Shown: positions 1 through 8,767, counted from the first letter of the stretch. The stretch is DNA of 64,000 nt from Martinezella tropici (GCF_003287875.1 NZ_QMKK01000054.1:682001-746000); one strand, 5' to 3'. Translations and numbers: made by a program. The notes: generated from the letters alone by a model not told the origin.

Positions 1-920
1 TTCTGGCTCGTCGCGAACATCGACCAGCCGGCATAACCGATAGTCGGGAAGGACTTGCCATCCGGCCCCTTCGGCAGCGGCGCTACGCCGAAATCATCCT
101 TCTTCATGCGTTCGGCGACGGCGATCAGCGCATCAGGATCCTGATCGAGGAAGGCGCAGGTGCCGGAATAGAAGCCGGCGACGACCTCGTTGAAGCCCCA
201 GTTGACGCTGTCCTTCGGCGCATAGCCCTTCTTGTAGAGATCGACCATCCACTCGATGCCCTTCGCCCAGCCCGGGCTGTTCATCGTCGACGTGCCGTCA
301 TCCTTAAAGTATTTATTGTCCCCGGCCATGGTGGCGGCAAAGATCATCCAGCCGTTGAGACCGCCCGGACCTCCGCGCATGCAGTAGCCGTATTTGCCGG
401 GCAGCTTGGAGATGGCCTCGGATGCCTTGACGAACTCGTCCAACGTCTTCGGCGGCTCGGCGACGCCGGCATCCTTCAGGATCTTCTTGTTGTAGAACAT
501 GGCGCGCAGATAGAAGCCGTAGGGCAGCATGTAGGCGGTGTTCTTGACATCCCGGCCGAGCTGAAGCGCGCGGGGCGTCAGTTCACCCGTATGCTCCCAC
601 TTGGCGAGGTAGGGCTCGAGGCTTTCGAGCATGCCGTTATTGCCATAGAGCGACAGCCAGGTATCAGGCATTTCCATCACGTCCGGCGTATCGCCGGCCG
701 AAACCATGGTGGCGAACTTCTGAAAGGCCTCGTTCCAGGGCAGGGAGATGATGTCGACCTTGGTGCCGGGATTTGCGGCCTCAAACTTGGCGACGATCGA
801 TTTGAGCGTCTCGGTGCGCTCGGGGCTGGTGATGACTTCCACAAGCTTGAGCGTCGTGTCGGCAAAGGCGGTGCCGCCCATCAGAGCGGTAAAGAGTGCT
901 GCTGTTATCAGTCTTTTCAT
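1..920 (-). CDS. ABC transporter sugar-type substrate-binding protein (partial, C-terminus cut by window edge)
   Basis: This is a periplasmic solute-binding protein of extracellular family 1, the sugar-binding type. About 306 residues are visible. The protein opens with a signal peptide (MKRLITAALFTALMGGTAFA, then DTT), followed by the family-typical start of a mature binding lobe with motifs such as SIVAKFEAANPG and GDTPDVMEMPDTW. A purine-rich site (GGGGGA) lies just before the ATG, which fixes the start. It is the third gene of a minus-strand set after a FadR-like regulator and a PLP enzyme. Its permeases and ATPase are presumably beyond the left edge. The substrate cannot be told from the sequence. 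Confidence 0.9.
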   Translation of the reverse strand, partial: MKRLITAALFTALMGGTAFADTTLKLVEVITSPERTETLKSIVAKFEAANPGTKVDIISLPWNEAFQKFATMVSAGDTPDVMEMPDTWLSLYGNNGMLESLEPYLAKWEHTGELTPRALQLGRDVKNTAYMLPYGFYLRAMFYNKKILKDAGVAEPPKTLDEFVKASEAISKLPGKYGYCMRGGPGGLNGWMIFAATMAGDNKYFKDDGTSTMNSPGWAKGIEWMVDLYKKGYAPKDSVNWGFNEVVAGFYSGTCAFLDQDPDALIAVAERMKKDDFGVAPLPKGPDGKSFPTIGYAGWSMFATSQ

Positions 921-962
921 GTCGGTTCCCCCTTTTTAGGTTTTCCTCTCAGATTGACGATG

Positions 963-2129
963 TCACGAGGCGGCGGCGATTGCCTCCTCGAGTTCCTTCC
1001 ACAGGGCCTCGGTTCCTTCGAGGCCGATATGGAGACGTACGGAGCACGGATTGATGCCAAAAGTATGCGCTGAGTTTGGCTGCGCCTTCTGTTGCAGCAC
1101 GACTTCGCCCGGCACGATCAGGCTCTCATGTCCGCCCCAGCTCACACCCAGCTTGAATAGCGTGAGGCGATCGGCAAAGGCGCGGATATCGACGCCCTCG
1201 CGGAAGATGAAAGAAAACAGGCCCGAGGTGCCATTCAGTCCGGATGGCAGCCGGTTGGCCAGGCCCGGGTGGCAGACTTGCTCGACGACATCGAGCTCCT
1301 GCAGCCGCCTGGCGATCGTCATCGCCGCCGCCTCATGCGCCTTCATGCGGATCGGCAGGGTGCGCAGGCCGCGGATCAGGAGCCATGCGTCGAAGGGCGA
1401 AAGCTTGCCGCCGAGATAGGGATAGGCTTCCGCCTTCAGCCGCGCGATCATCTCCTTCGAGCCGGCGACAACGCCGGCGACCACGTCGCTGTGCCCACCG
1501 AGATATTTGGAGGCGGAATGGATGACGAGATCGACGCCGAGCTTCAAAGGCTGCTGGAAGTAGGGCGTGGCCCAGCTATTGTCGATCATCGAGACGACGC
1601 CGTGCTGCTTTGCAAGGGCGGCCAGAGCGCCGACATCATGCGCTTCCATGACCCAGCTGGTCGGGCTTTCCATGTAGAAGACCTTGGCGCCGGGAAGCGC
1701 TCGCGCGACGGCTTCCTCATCGCGGCCGTCGACGTAGGCGACTTCGACCTTCATGCGCTTCAGAACGGTGCCGAAGAGGCGGAAGGCATCGGGATAGACA
1801 TGCTTGACCGCAACGATGCGGTCTCCCGGCTCGACGAAACTTAAGACGGCCGACGAGATCGCCGCCATGCCGCTGGCAAAGCCGAGCGCATCTTCGGCTC
1901 CCTCGAGTTTTGCCAGCATCTCCTCGAACATGCGCACGGTCGGGTTGAGGCCGCGCGTATAGATCGGACGCACCTTTTCGCCGCGATAGGAGGCGATCAT
2001 CTCGTCATAGTTCGAGAAGGTGAAGAGCGATGTCTGGAAGATCGGCGGCACGACGGCTTCGGCAAAATTGCCGCCGTCGTGAGCAGTAATGAGGGATGCG
2101 AGTTCGAACGGCTCTAGCCCGTCGGTCAT
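963..2129 (-). CDS. Trans-sulfuration family PLP enzyme (cystathionine beta-lyase-like)
   Basis: A 388-residue enzyme of the Cys/Met-metabolism PLP family (MetC/MetB/MegL type). Visible family features are YTRGLNPT near residue 57 (phosphate-binding Tyr and Arg), FASGMAAIS near 87, and SASKYLGGHSDVVAG near 205 with the PLP-binding lysine. Length is normal for the family. Its start codon overlaps the stop of the upstream FadR-like regulator by 4 bases, so the two are translationally coupled, and a binding-protein gene follows 43 bases later. The family splits C-S bonds of cystathionine, methionine or related thioethers. The operon with a sugar-type ABC binding protein suggests that it acts on an imported compound rather than in housekeeping methionine synthesis. 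That last point is inference. Confidence 0.88.
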   Translation of the reverse strand: MTDGLEPFELASLITAHDGGNFAEAVVPPIFQTSLFTFSNYDEMIASYRGEKVRPIYTRGLNPTVRMFEEMLAKLEGAEDALGFASGMAAISSAVLSFVEPGDRIVAVKHVYPDAFRLFGTVLKRMKVEVAYVDGRDEEAVARALPGAKVFYMESPTSWVMEAHDVGALAALAKQHGVVSMIDNSWATPYFQQPLKLGVDLVIHSASKYLGGHSDVVAGVVAGSKEMIARLKAEAYPYLGGKLSPFDAWLLIRGLRTLPIRMKAHEAAAMTIARRLQELDVVEQVCHPGLANRLPSGLNGTSGLFSFIFREGVDIRAFADRLTLFKLGVSWGGHESLIVPGEVVLQQKAQPNSAHTFGINPCSVRLHIGLEGTEALWKELEEAIAAAS

Positions 2130-2863
2130 TGGGACATTTCCTTGATGTCTTCCTCGACGACGTCGAGAATTTTCAGTGTTTCGGCCCGCGCAGCCTCAGG
2201 ATCCTGGTCGACGATCGCGTTGAACAGCGTGCGGTGATAGGGGAAGGACCGGCGAGCAAAATCCTGCCGATCGAAGGGATGCTCCCAGAATCGCTCGAAA
2301 GTTTCGCGCATCTGTTCGAGAAGCTGCCGGAACAGCGGATTGTGGGTGGCGTCATAGACGGCAAGATGGAAAGCCAGATCCTCGGGCCCGGATGTGCCCT
2401 TGGCCATATGGACGCGCTCCATCTCGTTGAGCTTCTCTTCAATGATGACGAGGTCTTCGTCGGTGCGCTTCCTTGCAGCCACCATGCCGGCCTCGCATTC
2501 GATGCCGCGGCGGACCTCCAGCGTCTGCAGCAGCGCATCGCGCAGATGTGACGGGTTGAAGGAAAGCGGCATATGGATCGTCGCTTTCGAAACCGGCTTC
2601 AGCAGATAGGTGCCGCTGCCTTTGCGCGTCTCCATGACGCCGAGTGCCTGGAAGTAGGTAAGCACTTCGCGAATGGTCGAACGCCCCACCGAAAGCGCGG
2701 CCATCAGCTCACGCTCGGTCGGCAGCCTGTCGCCCGCCTGCAGCTTCGACGATTCGATGAAGGTCGACAGCGCGTCGATGACTTGCCGCGTCCGGTCGAT
2801 GGAGGGAAGGGGTGTCAGCATCGGTTTGGTCATGGGTCGATAAATTGGTCTGACATCTGCCAT
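2126..2863 (-). CDS. FadR-subfamily GntR transcriptional regulator
   Basis: A 245-residue regulator. It has an N-terminal winged helix (residues about 25-95, with LPTERELMAALSVGRSTIRE and the wing KGSGTYLL) and a C-terminal all-helical FCD ligand domain (about 110-235). It is the first gene of a minus-strand operon, with a 4-base overlap to the PLP enzyme, so it most likely controls that enzyme and the ABC importer behind it. The start at 2863 is uncertain. In-frame ATGs at 2833 and 2821 exist, and an operator-like ATTGGTCTGACAT sequence lies inside the first codons, which would fit a later start. Confidence 0.9.
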   Translation of the reverse strand: MADVRPIYRPMTKPMLTPLPSIDRTRQVIDALSTFIESSKLQAGDRLPTERELMAALSVGRSTIREVLTYFQALGVMETRKGSGTYLLKPVSKATIHMPLSFNPSHLRDALLQTLEVRRGIECEAGMVAARKRTDEDLVIIEEKLNEMERVHMAKGTSGPEDLAFHLAVYDATHNPLFRQLLEQMRETFERFWEHPFDRQDFARRSFPYHRTLFNAIVDQDPEAARAETLKILDVVEEDIKEMSQ

Positions 2864-3014
2864 CAGGTCAATCTCTTTTTCTTGGCACGCGCATTTTTCC
2901 GGCCCTTAAATTTTAAGGACGCAAAGCGAGCGGCAACGAAGGTTGTTTGCGGCCTTCAAGAGCACCGATAGCGCTGATAGAAGGAACGTGTTGTGAGTCC
3001 CGGGCTGGAAGAGA

Positions 3015-3278
3015 ATGGCCGCAAGAGATCGATATTCACGAAAGCTGGAATGCGCGAAATGCGATCACACCGGCTTCGCCGAAGTTTCCGAAACTGACGA
3101 TCGTCGGGCGACGAGCCGCGATTTCAAGATAGACGAGATGCCGCGCGGCTTTTCCACGGAGCGGCCATCGACCGATCCGCGCAAGCATATGGTCCGCTGC
3201 CGGTGCGGCTCGGTGTTTCCTTTCGAGCAGGACACGATCTATGCACCAGGCGGCGAGCCGCGGCGCAGAAAGGCATAG
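3015..3278 (+). CDS. Small zinc-ribbon-like hypothetical protein
   Basis: An 87-residue basic protein, not assigned to a named family. Two cysteine pairs (CAKC at residues 13-16 and CRC near residues 63-65) are spaced as in small zinc-ribbon proteins that bind nucleic acid or act as ribosome-associated factors. The start ATG has a purine-rich site (GGAAGAG) close upstream. It stands alone between the divergent FadR-like regulator and a minus-strand terminator. The zinc-binding role is inferred from the cysteines only. Confidence 0.6.
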   Translation: MAARDRYSRKLECAKCDHTGFAEVSETDDRRATSRDFKIDEMPRGFSTERPSTDPRKHMVRCRCGSVFPFEQDTIYAPGGEPRRRKA

Positions 3279-3282
3279 GCCG

Positions 3283-3312
3283 AAAAGAAAAAAGCCCCGC
3301 ACAGGCGAGGCT
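3283..3312 (-). terminator. Rho-independent terminator on the minus strand with no obvious gene above it
   Basis: Read on the minus strand, an 8-base stem with one mismatch (AGCCTCGC / GCGGGGCT), loop CTGT, is followed directly by TTTTTTCTTTT. This is a textbook intrinsic terminator. No convincing minus-strand coding gene lies immediately above it, so it may end a small RNA made from about 3313-3450. Confidence 0.6.
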
Positions 3313-3693
3313 AAGCTTGTGCCGCTCCGGGGAAATCGGAAGCGACGCGGCATTGTCTAACGGTCGTCTTCTCTCCCGGCTAGGTCAGTTTTGCCGATAA
3401 CGGTACGCTTGCGTAAAAAAGCTTTTCATTCGTGAATCACACCTGAAAGCTGGTGGAAAATATCGGCAATCAATCCCGGCAATTCCTCTGAAGTAAACGC
3501 CGTCGAACTCACGGAAGAGGGTACTTGCCTCTAACGAGAAACATAAGTGTAAACCATTTTACCGTGCAACATTGTTCAGCTGGCGTTCATTTTCGCGCGG
3601 GCAGAAAGGCAATGGCCGCAACGCCTTGCGGTTGTCGAGGCTCGGCTTCCGATTGGCTTTCGGGCCTGGTGGCCGGGCCTCGCAGATATTGAA
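3313..3693. other. Gene-poor stretch, possible sRNA locus
   Basis: About 380 bases with no supported coding gene. The minus strand could encode a small RNA ending in the terminator at 3283-3312. The minus-strand reading frame at 3559-3891 lacks recognisable features and is not called. Confidence 0.4.
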
Positions 3694-3852
3694 ATGAGCT
3701 TGGATATAGGCATGCGGCTGCTTCGCGCTTTCGTCGACTGGATCCTGCGCCGCCGCCAAACGCGGCTGCAGCAGGACGTAACTCAACATTCCGCCGATGA
3801 TCCGTGGGTTCTTCAGCAGATCGAAAAATTCGAGCGCGAATTGAAGCGATAG
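3694..3852 (+). CDS. Possible small protein of 46-52 residues
   Basis: A short frame encodes about 52 residues from ATG 3694, or 46 from ATG 3712. It contains the amphipathic, Trp- and Arg-rich segment MRLLRAFVDWILRRRQ, a central VTQHSADDPWV, and a helical, charged end (QQIEKFERELKR). The composition is protein-like and unlike a chance frame, but no ribosome site is strong and I recognise no family. The frame on the opposite strand looks less protein-like. Confidence 0.35.
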   Translation: MSLDIGMRLLRAFVDWILRRRQTRLQQDVTQHSADDPWVLQQIEKFERELKR

Positions 3853-3933
3853 GCGCATCGCGACGCGATCGGCCTTCGATCGATGAAGCATGACGTTGTC
3901 CGAAAGCCGCTTACACTTTCGGCATCATGCTCT

Positions 3934-5160
3934 TCAGCCTTCCGGTGTGAGCAGGCGTGCCCGTGGGCGCATGAAAGTCTGCCTGCCGTTCTTCCAGCCG
4001 GCAATCGGGTGCCGGATTTCACGAACCAGCGACAACGGATCGGCAGCATCCACCACCACGATATCCGCCTGCACACCTAGCTTGAGGTCATAGTCGCGTC
4101 CCATCACTCGCGCGGCATTGATGGTGACCATGTCAAATGCCGCGGCGATGTCTTCATCCCTCGACAGCTGCGCTGTATTGGCGAAGAAATTGGCCATGCG
4201 GGCAAGGGAAGCATCGCCAAAGGGGGTGAACGGATTGAGGACATTGTTTGTCGCCACCGTCACGGTAACCCCATTGCCTGTCAGCAGCATCGCCGGGGCA
4301 AGGCCGCGCGGGACAAGATGATCGCTGTCCCGGCCAAGCAGGAAGAGATCGGTTGCCGGCAGAACCGTCACCGCGATTCCGGCATCGGCAAGACGCTTCG
4401 CAATCTCGCCGGCTTCGAAGGACGACATGGCCGCAAGCTTGGTGACATGGCCGATGGAAACGCGGCCGCCATAGTTCCGCCGCTTCGTTTCCGCCAGCAC
4501 GGCGGGGATTGCGGAACCCGATGGGTTGAGATCGAAATCGATATGGAAATCGACGTCGACATCATGACGTTCCGCCAGATCGAAAATCCGGCTGATATGA
4601 GCTGGGGGATCGGGATCGGTATAAGGGCAGCCGCCGACGAGATCCGCTCCGTCGCGGAGCGCCTGATCCAGCATGCCCTCTGTTTCGGCCTCGTTGGTCA
4701 GGCCTTCCTGCGCGAAGGCGCAAATCTGGATATCGATCGCCCAGGCATAGGCGCGCTTGATTTGCTTGATTGCCTCGAATGACCGATAAGCCGCGCGTGG
4801 ATCGATCTCGACGAAAGTCCGCATCGCCGTGGTGCCATTGACGATCGCATTTTCGACCACCCGGGCGGCGCGCGCATGGACGTCCTCGACCGTGAAGGCG
4901 GCTTTTGCCTTGGCGGTCTCGCGGACGGCCTCTTCCAGCGTGCCTTCGCATATGAAGCAGCGGTCGAGAATGCAGGCCTTGTCGAGATGGATGTGGCTGT
5001 CGACAAAGCCGCCGAAGGCGAAGCAGCCGCACATATCGTGACGCGGCGCATCCACAGTCAACTCATGTTCGATCGCGGCAATCCTGCCATCCCTGAGACC
5101 GATATCGTAGCAACCGTCCCGCCCGGCGATACGGACATTCGAAATCACCAGATCGAGCAT
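3934..5160 (-). CDS. Cytosine-deaminase-like amidohydrolase
   Basis: A 408-residue metal-dependent hydrolase of the amidohydrolase superfamily, cytosine deaminase/AtzC branch. Visible features are the HxH metal site (SHIHLDKA, about residue 56-63), DFHIDFDLN in the middle, GHVTKL, and a late motif ATNNVLNPFTPFGD. In cytosine deaminase the equivalent late position is an aspartate (DN or DD). Here it is NN, so metal or catalytic chemistry may differ. It has no signal peptide, so it is cytoplasmic. It lies next to a GntR regulator, a PotABCD-type importer and a hydantoin-type racemase, so it probably hydrolyses an imported cyclic or amide N-compound. The exact substrate is unknown. Confidence 0.85.
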   Translation of the reverse strand: MLDLVISNVRIAGRDGCYDIGLRDGRIAAIEHELTVDAPRHDMCGCFAFGGFVDSHIHLDKACILDRCFICEGTLEEAVRETAKAKAAFTVEDVHARAARVVENAIVNGTTAMRTFVEIDPRAAYRSFEAIKQIKRAYAWAIDIQICAFAQEGLTNEAETEGMLDQALRDGADLVGGCPYTDPDPPAHISRIFDLAERHDVDVDFHIDFDLNPSGSAIPAVLAETKRRNYGGRVSIGHVTKLAAMSSFEAGEIAKRLADAGIAVTVLPATDLFLLGRDSDHLVPRGLAPAMLLTGNGVTVTVATNNVLNPFTPFGDASLARMANFFANTAQLSRDEDIAAAFDMVTINAARVMGRDYDLKLGVQADIVVVDAADPLSLVREIRHPIAGWKNGRQTFMRPRARLLTPEG

Positions 5161-5296
5161 GAAGCTGCCTCGCTCATTGCAGTGGGGTAGCCATTAGCGA
5201 GCTTGGCCTCGGCAAAGAGGATTTCCGTCATACTCAACTTTCCCCCTTCAACCGATAGACAGCGATCCGAGCGCAACTGCCTGCAAGACGGCGGTC

Positions 5297-6010
5297 TCAC
5301 CGCTCGAACGCTTCTTTCAGCCCGAAGCTTTTGCGCTCGCGCAGATCGAGATCCGCCTCGATATGCGCGATGTGATGAAGCATCAGATCGCAGGCCGTGT
5401 CGATATCCTTCTGCTCCAGAGCGGTGATGATGTCACCGTGCTCGGAATGGCCACAGCTGGAGGCGCTCGACTGTCCGTAGAGCGCAATTACCAATGACGA
5501 GCGGGCGACAAGCTCCTCCATGAAACGCTGCATGATAAGATTGCCGGAAATGGCCGCCACCATCAGATGAAAATCGCCCGAAGCCTTGATCTCGGCGCGG
5601 CGTGCGGATTGGCCGCGCTCGCCCATCAGGCGGCCTTCTTCCAGGAGAAGCTGTCTCAGCTGCCTGAGTTGAACCGGGGTAATCCGCTCGGCCGCCGATT
5701 TCAATATGCCCGGCTCCACCAGGCGGCGCGCGGCGAATATCTGCTTGGCTTCCTCGGGCGATGGATAGGCGACGAAAGCGCCTCTGTTCTTTTCAACGCT
5801 GACGAGCCCCTCATAGGAAAGCGCCTGCAAGGCGGCGCGCGCCAGAGTGCGGCTGACATTGAATAGGCCGCCAACATCACTTTCGGAGAGCTTCGTACCG
5901 GGTGCCAGCCTGCGCTCGACGATCGCGTCACGAATGGCGTCGCGGATTTGCTGTGCGCCCGTCTCCGTGGAGTCGATGGGCGTCAGAAGCCCGTCTGCTG
6001 AAGAATCCAT
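5297..6010 (-). CDS. GntR-family regulator with FCD domain
   Basis: A 237-residue regulator. The N-terminal winged helix (residues about 20-85) contains LSESDVGGLFNVSRTLARAAL, and the FCD ligand domain (about 95-225) follows. It sits between the amidohydrolase gene (same strand, 136 bases downstream) and the divergent ABC importer operon. A perfect 12-base palindrome in the shared upstream region (6094-6105) is a good candidate operator. It probably represses import and hydrolysis until the substrate is present. Confidence 0.9.
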   Translation of the reverse strand: MDSSADGLLTPIDSTETGAQQIRDAIRDAIVERRLAPGTKLSESDVGGLFNVSRTLARAALQALSYEGLVSVEKNRGAFVAYPSPEEAKQIFAARRLVEPGILKSAAERITPVQLRQLRQLLLEEGRLMGERGQSARRAEIKASGDFHLMVAAISGNLIMQRFMEELVARSSLVIALYGQSSASSCGHSEHGDIITALEQKDIDTACDLMLHHIAHIEADLDLRERKSFGLKEAFER

Positions 6011-6093
6011 AATCGCCTACCTGAATGGTCGCCAAAAATGATAACTTGTTTCGGCCCGAAGTTAAATGAAATCTTATGCAAAGACGATGCTAA

Positions 6094-6105
6094 ATTGTAT
6101 ACAAT
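6094..6105. promoter_or_regulatory. Candidate GntR operator, palindrome ATTGTATACAAT
   Basis: A perfect 12-base palindrome in the 264-base AT-rich region between the divergent GntR gene and the ABC importer. GntR/FCD regulators often bind TTGTATACAA-like sites. The binding protein is inferred from position. Confidence 0.55.
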
Positions 6106-6274
6106 AATTTGCACAAATCGAGCACAATAGCCTATTTGATGAGCAGACACCGAACTGCCTCAAGAAAGGCAGAATACCATTCCTCTCAGAATAAGACAAA
6201 TATTTCAGTAATTTAGCGCATCGCAGCGAAACTGGCACGATTGATGCAGTGTCTTTCCCAAACCAAAGGGGAAG

Positions 6275-7366
6275 ATGATGTCGAAAGCGGCAGAGATCGA
6301 TATAGTGTCCGTTTCGAAGGTCTACGGGGCGACCACGGCCGTTCATGCGATCAGCCTGAAAATCCCGGCTGGCTCCTATTGTTGCTTCCTGGGGCCGTCC
6401 GGCTGCGGCAAGACCTCGACGCTGCGCATGATCGCGGGCCACGAAGGCATTTCCTCCGGCGACATCCGCCTTGGAAACACCGTCGTGACGGACTTCCCGC
6501 CCGCCAGGCGCGGCACGGCGATGATGTTCCAGTCTTACGCGCTGTTTCCTCATCTGGACCTCATCGACAACGTGGCTTTCAGCCTGAAGATGAAGGGTGT
6601 CGCAAAGGATGAGCGTCGGACCAAGGCGCTCGAAATGCTGAAGCTTATGCAGATGGAAGCCTATGCGACCCGGCGCCCGGCACAGCTTTCAGGCGGCCAG
6701 CAGCAGCGTGTCGCGCTGGCACGCGCGCTGATCACCGATCCGGAAGCGCTGCTGCTGGACGAGCCGCTGTCGGCGCTCGACCCATTCCTGAAGATCCGCA
6801 TGCGCGCCGAACTGAAGAAGCTGCAGAAGACATTGGGCATCACCTTCGTCCATGTCACGCACAGCCAGGAAGAGGCGATGGCGCTCGCCGATATCATGGT
6901 CATCATGAATGACGGGCGGATCGAGCAGGCCGCCTCGCCACGGGAGGTCTTTGAGCACCCCGCAACGGCCTTCGTCGCCCGCTTCATGGGTGACCACAAC
7001 GTCCTGTCGGGGCGGGTAACCGCGAGCGAAGACGGCCTCATCACCATGGCCGTGCCCGAAGGGCAGGGCTTTTCCGTGAGAGGAACGGGACGCCAGGCCG
7101 GCGAAGCCGTGGATATCGCCATCCGCACCGATCGTGTCCGGCTTTCGCAGGCTGATGGTAAAGGCCTCGGCTTCAACGGCGTGGTCTCCAATGTCGAATA
7201 TCGCGGTGCGACGCTGAAGATCACCGTTATCGGTGCGGGAAGCGACGATTTCACAGTGATCGCAAGCAATGACGATGACGCCGCCAAATCCATAACGGTC
7301 GGCGACGCCGTCTCATTGAGCTGGGCCCAGGAGGACGCGATCCTTCTCGGCCGTATGTCCGCATGA
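6275..7366 (+). CDS. ABC importer ATPase, PotA/spermidine-putrescine type
   Basis: A 363-residue ATPase that powers uptake with the two permeases downstream. The Walker A motif is GPSGCGKTS (about residue 39-47), the ABC signature LSGGQQQR, and Walker B LLLDEPLSALD followed by the switch histidine in HVTHSQEEA. A C-terminal TOBE-type domain covers about residues 270-360. The start has two consecutive ATGs (6275 and 6278). It is the first gene of a five-gene plus-strand operon and is separated by about 30 bases from the binding protein. Confidence 0.93.
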   Translation: MMSKAAEIDIVSVSKVYGATTAVHAISLKIPAGSYCCFLGPSGCGKTSTLRMIAGHEGISSGDIRLGNTVVTDFPPARRGTAMMFQSYALFPHLDLIDNVAFSLKMKGVAKDERRTKALEMLKLMQMEAYATRRPAQLSGGQQQRVALARALITDPEALLLDEPLSALDPFLKIRMRAELKKLQKTLGITFVHVTHSQEEAMALADIMVIMNDGRIEQAASPREVFEHPATAFVARFMGDHNVLSGRVTASEDGLITMAVPEGQGFSVRGTGRQAGEAVDIAIRTDRVRLSQADGKGLGFNGVVSNVEYRGATLKITVIGAGSDDFTVIASNDDDAAKSITVGDAVSLSWAQEDAILLGRMSA

Positions 7367-7397
7367 AAATCCGAAGCATCAAAAAAGGGGAACTGAC

Positions 7398-8696
7398 ATG
7401 ACAACTGAAACCAAGACTACCAAGACGACGAAAGGCATTTCCCGCCGCTCGCTACTGAAGACCGGCGCGGCCGCGCTCGGCGCCATGGCCGGCTCCGGTG
7501 CCATCACCGGCTTTCCGACCATCTGGGCGCAATCGAACATCACGCTGCGCCAGTTCGGCACCGGCGTTTCGAACATCAATGCCATTGCGGAGAAGTGCAA
7601 GGCCGATCTCGGCATCACGCTCGAGATGACCGCGACCGATTCCGATGCCGCCGCCCAGCGCGCCGTGACGCAGCCGAACAGCTACGATATCGCCGACATC
7701 GAATACTGGATCGCCAAGAAGGTGTTCCCGACCGGCGTCTTGCAGCCGATGGACGTCAAGAAGCTGAAATATTACGACAAGATCGTGCCACTGTTCATCA
7801 ATGGCAAGCTGAAGCCCGATAGCGTGATTGCACAGGGCACGGCGCCGCACACGGTCGGCTTCGTCGAGGGACAGGCCTCCCGCAAGTTCGCCAAGGAGCC
7901 GACGCAGTGGATGACGATGGTCCCGACCATCTACAACGCCGATACGCTCGGCATTCGTCCCGATCTCACCGGCCGTCCGATCAACAGCTGGGCCGATATT
8001 CTCGATCCCGCCTTCAAGGGCAAGACCGCGATCCTCAACATCCCGTCGATCGGCATCATGGATGCCGCGATGATCATGGAAGCCGCCGGCAAGATCAAAT
8101 ATGCCGACAAGGGCAACATGACGAAGGCGGAAATCGACAAGACCATCGAGTTCCTGATCAAGACCAAGGGCGACGGCCAATTCCGTGCCTTCTGGAAATC
8201 CTTCGACGAAAGCGTCAACCTGATGGCTTCGGGCGAAGTGGTCATCCAGTCCATGTGGTCGCCGGCGGTTGCCGCCGTCCGCTCCAAGGGCATCGCCTGC
8301 ACCTTCCAGCCGCTCAAGGAAGGCTATCGCGCCTGGGGCGGCGGTCTCGGCCTTGCCTCGCATCTCAAGGGCGCACAGCTCGACGCGGCTTATGAGTATA
8401 TCAACTGGTATACGTCCGGCTGGGTCGGCGGCTATCTCAACCGCCAAGGCTACTATTCCGCCTGCATGGAAACTGCAAAGCAGTTCATGTCGGCCGACGA
8501 ATGGGGCTACTGGATCGAAGGCAAGCCGGCGCAGGGCGATATCCTGTCTCCGGAAGGCAAGGTGATGGAGAAGGCCGGCGCCGTCCGCGACGGCGGTTCC
8601 TTCGAAACCCGCATGGGCGCGGTCGCCTGCTGGAACTCGGTCATGGACGAGGACCGCTACATGGTCCGCCGCTGGAACGAGTTCATCGCTGCCTAA
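7398..8696 (+). CDS. ABC importer substrate-binding protein, Tat-exported (PotD-like)
   Basis: A 432-residue binding protein of extracellular family 1. The N-terminus carries a twin-arginine signal (SRRSLLKTGAAALGAMAG, cleavage near the WAQS stretch), so it is probably exported folded by Tat. Motifs such as YDIADIEYWIAKK, NADTLGIRPD and GGGLGLASHLKG fit polyamine/opine-type binding proteins. AAGGGGAACTGAC before the ATG is a good ribosome site. A strong hairpin lies between this gene and the first permease, a layout that usually raises binding-protein level relative to the membrane parts. Confidence 0.92.
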   Translation: MTTETKTTKTTKGISRRSLLKTGAAALGAMAGSGAITGFPTIWAQSNITLRQFGTGVSNINAIAEKCKADLGITLEMTATDSDAAAQRAVTQPNSYDIADIEYWIAKKVFPTGVLQPMDVKKLKYYDKIVPLFINGKLKPDSVIAQGTAPHTVGFVEGQASRKFAKEPTQWMTMVPTIYNADTLGIRPDLTGRPINSWADILDPAFKGKTAILNIPSIGIMDAAMIMEAAGKIKYADKGNMTKAEIDKTIEFLIKTKGDGQFRAFWKSFDESVNLMASGEVVIQSMWSPAVAAVRSKGIACTFQPLKEGYRAWGGGLGLASHLKGAQLDAAYEYINWYTSGWVGGYLNRQGYYSACMETAKQFMSADEWGYWIEGKPAQGDILSPEGKVMEKAGAVRDGGSFETRMGAVACWNSVMDEDRYMVRRWNEFIAA

Positions 8697-8714
8697 GCTG
8701 CATAGCCGTCATCT

Positions 8715-8742
8715 CCTCTCCCCGCTTCAAGGCGGGGAGAGG
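8715..8742 (+). terminator. Intercistronic hairpin behind the binding-protein gene
   Basis: A perfect 11-base GC stem (CCTCTCCCCGC / GCGGGGAGAGG) with a 6-base loop, without a T tract, lies 18 bases after the binding-protein stop and 26 before the permease ATG. It is more likely a transcript-stabilising or partial-termination element than a full terminator. Confidence 0.6.
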
Positions 8743-8767
8743 ATCCTATCAATGGAGAAGCCGGAAT

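Noticed and set aside
3559..3891. Minus-strand frame of 110 residues
   Set aside because: No ribosome site, no domain and uneven composition. The short plus-strand frame there looks more protein-like.
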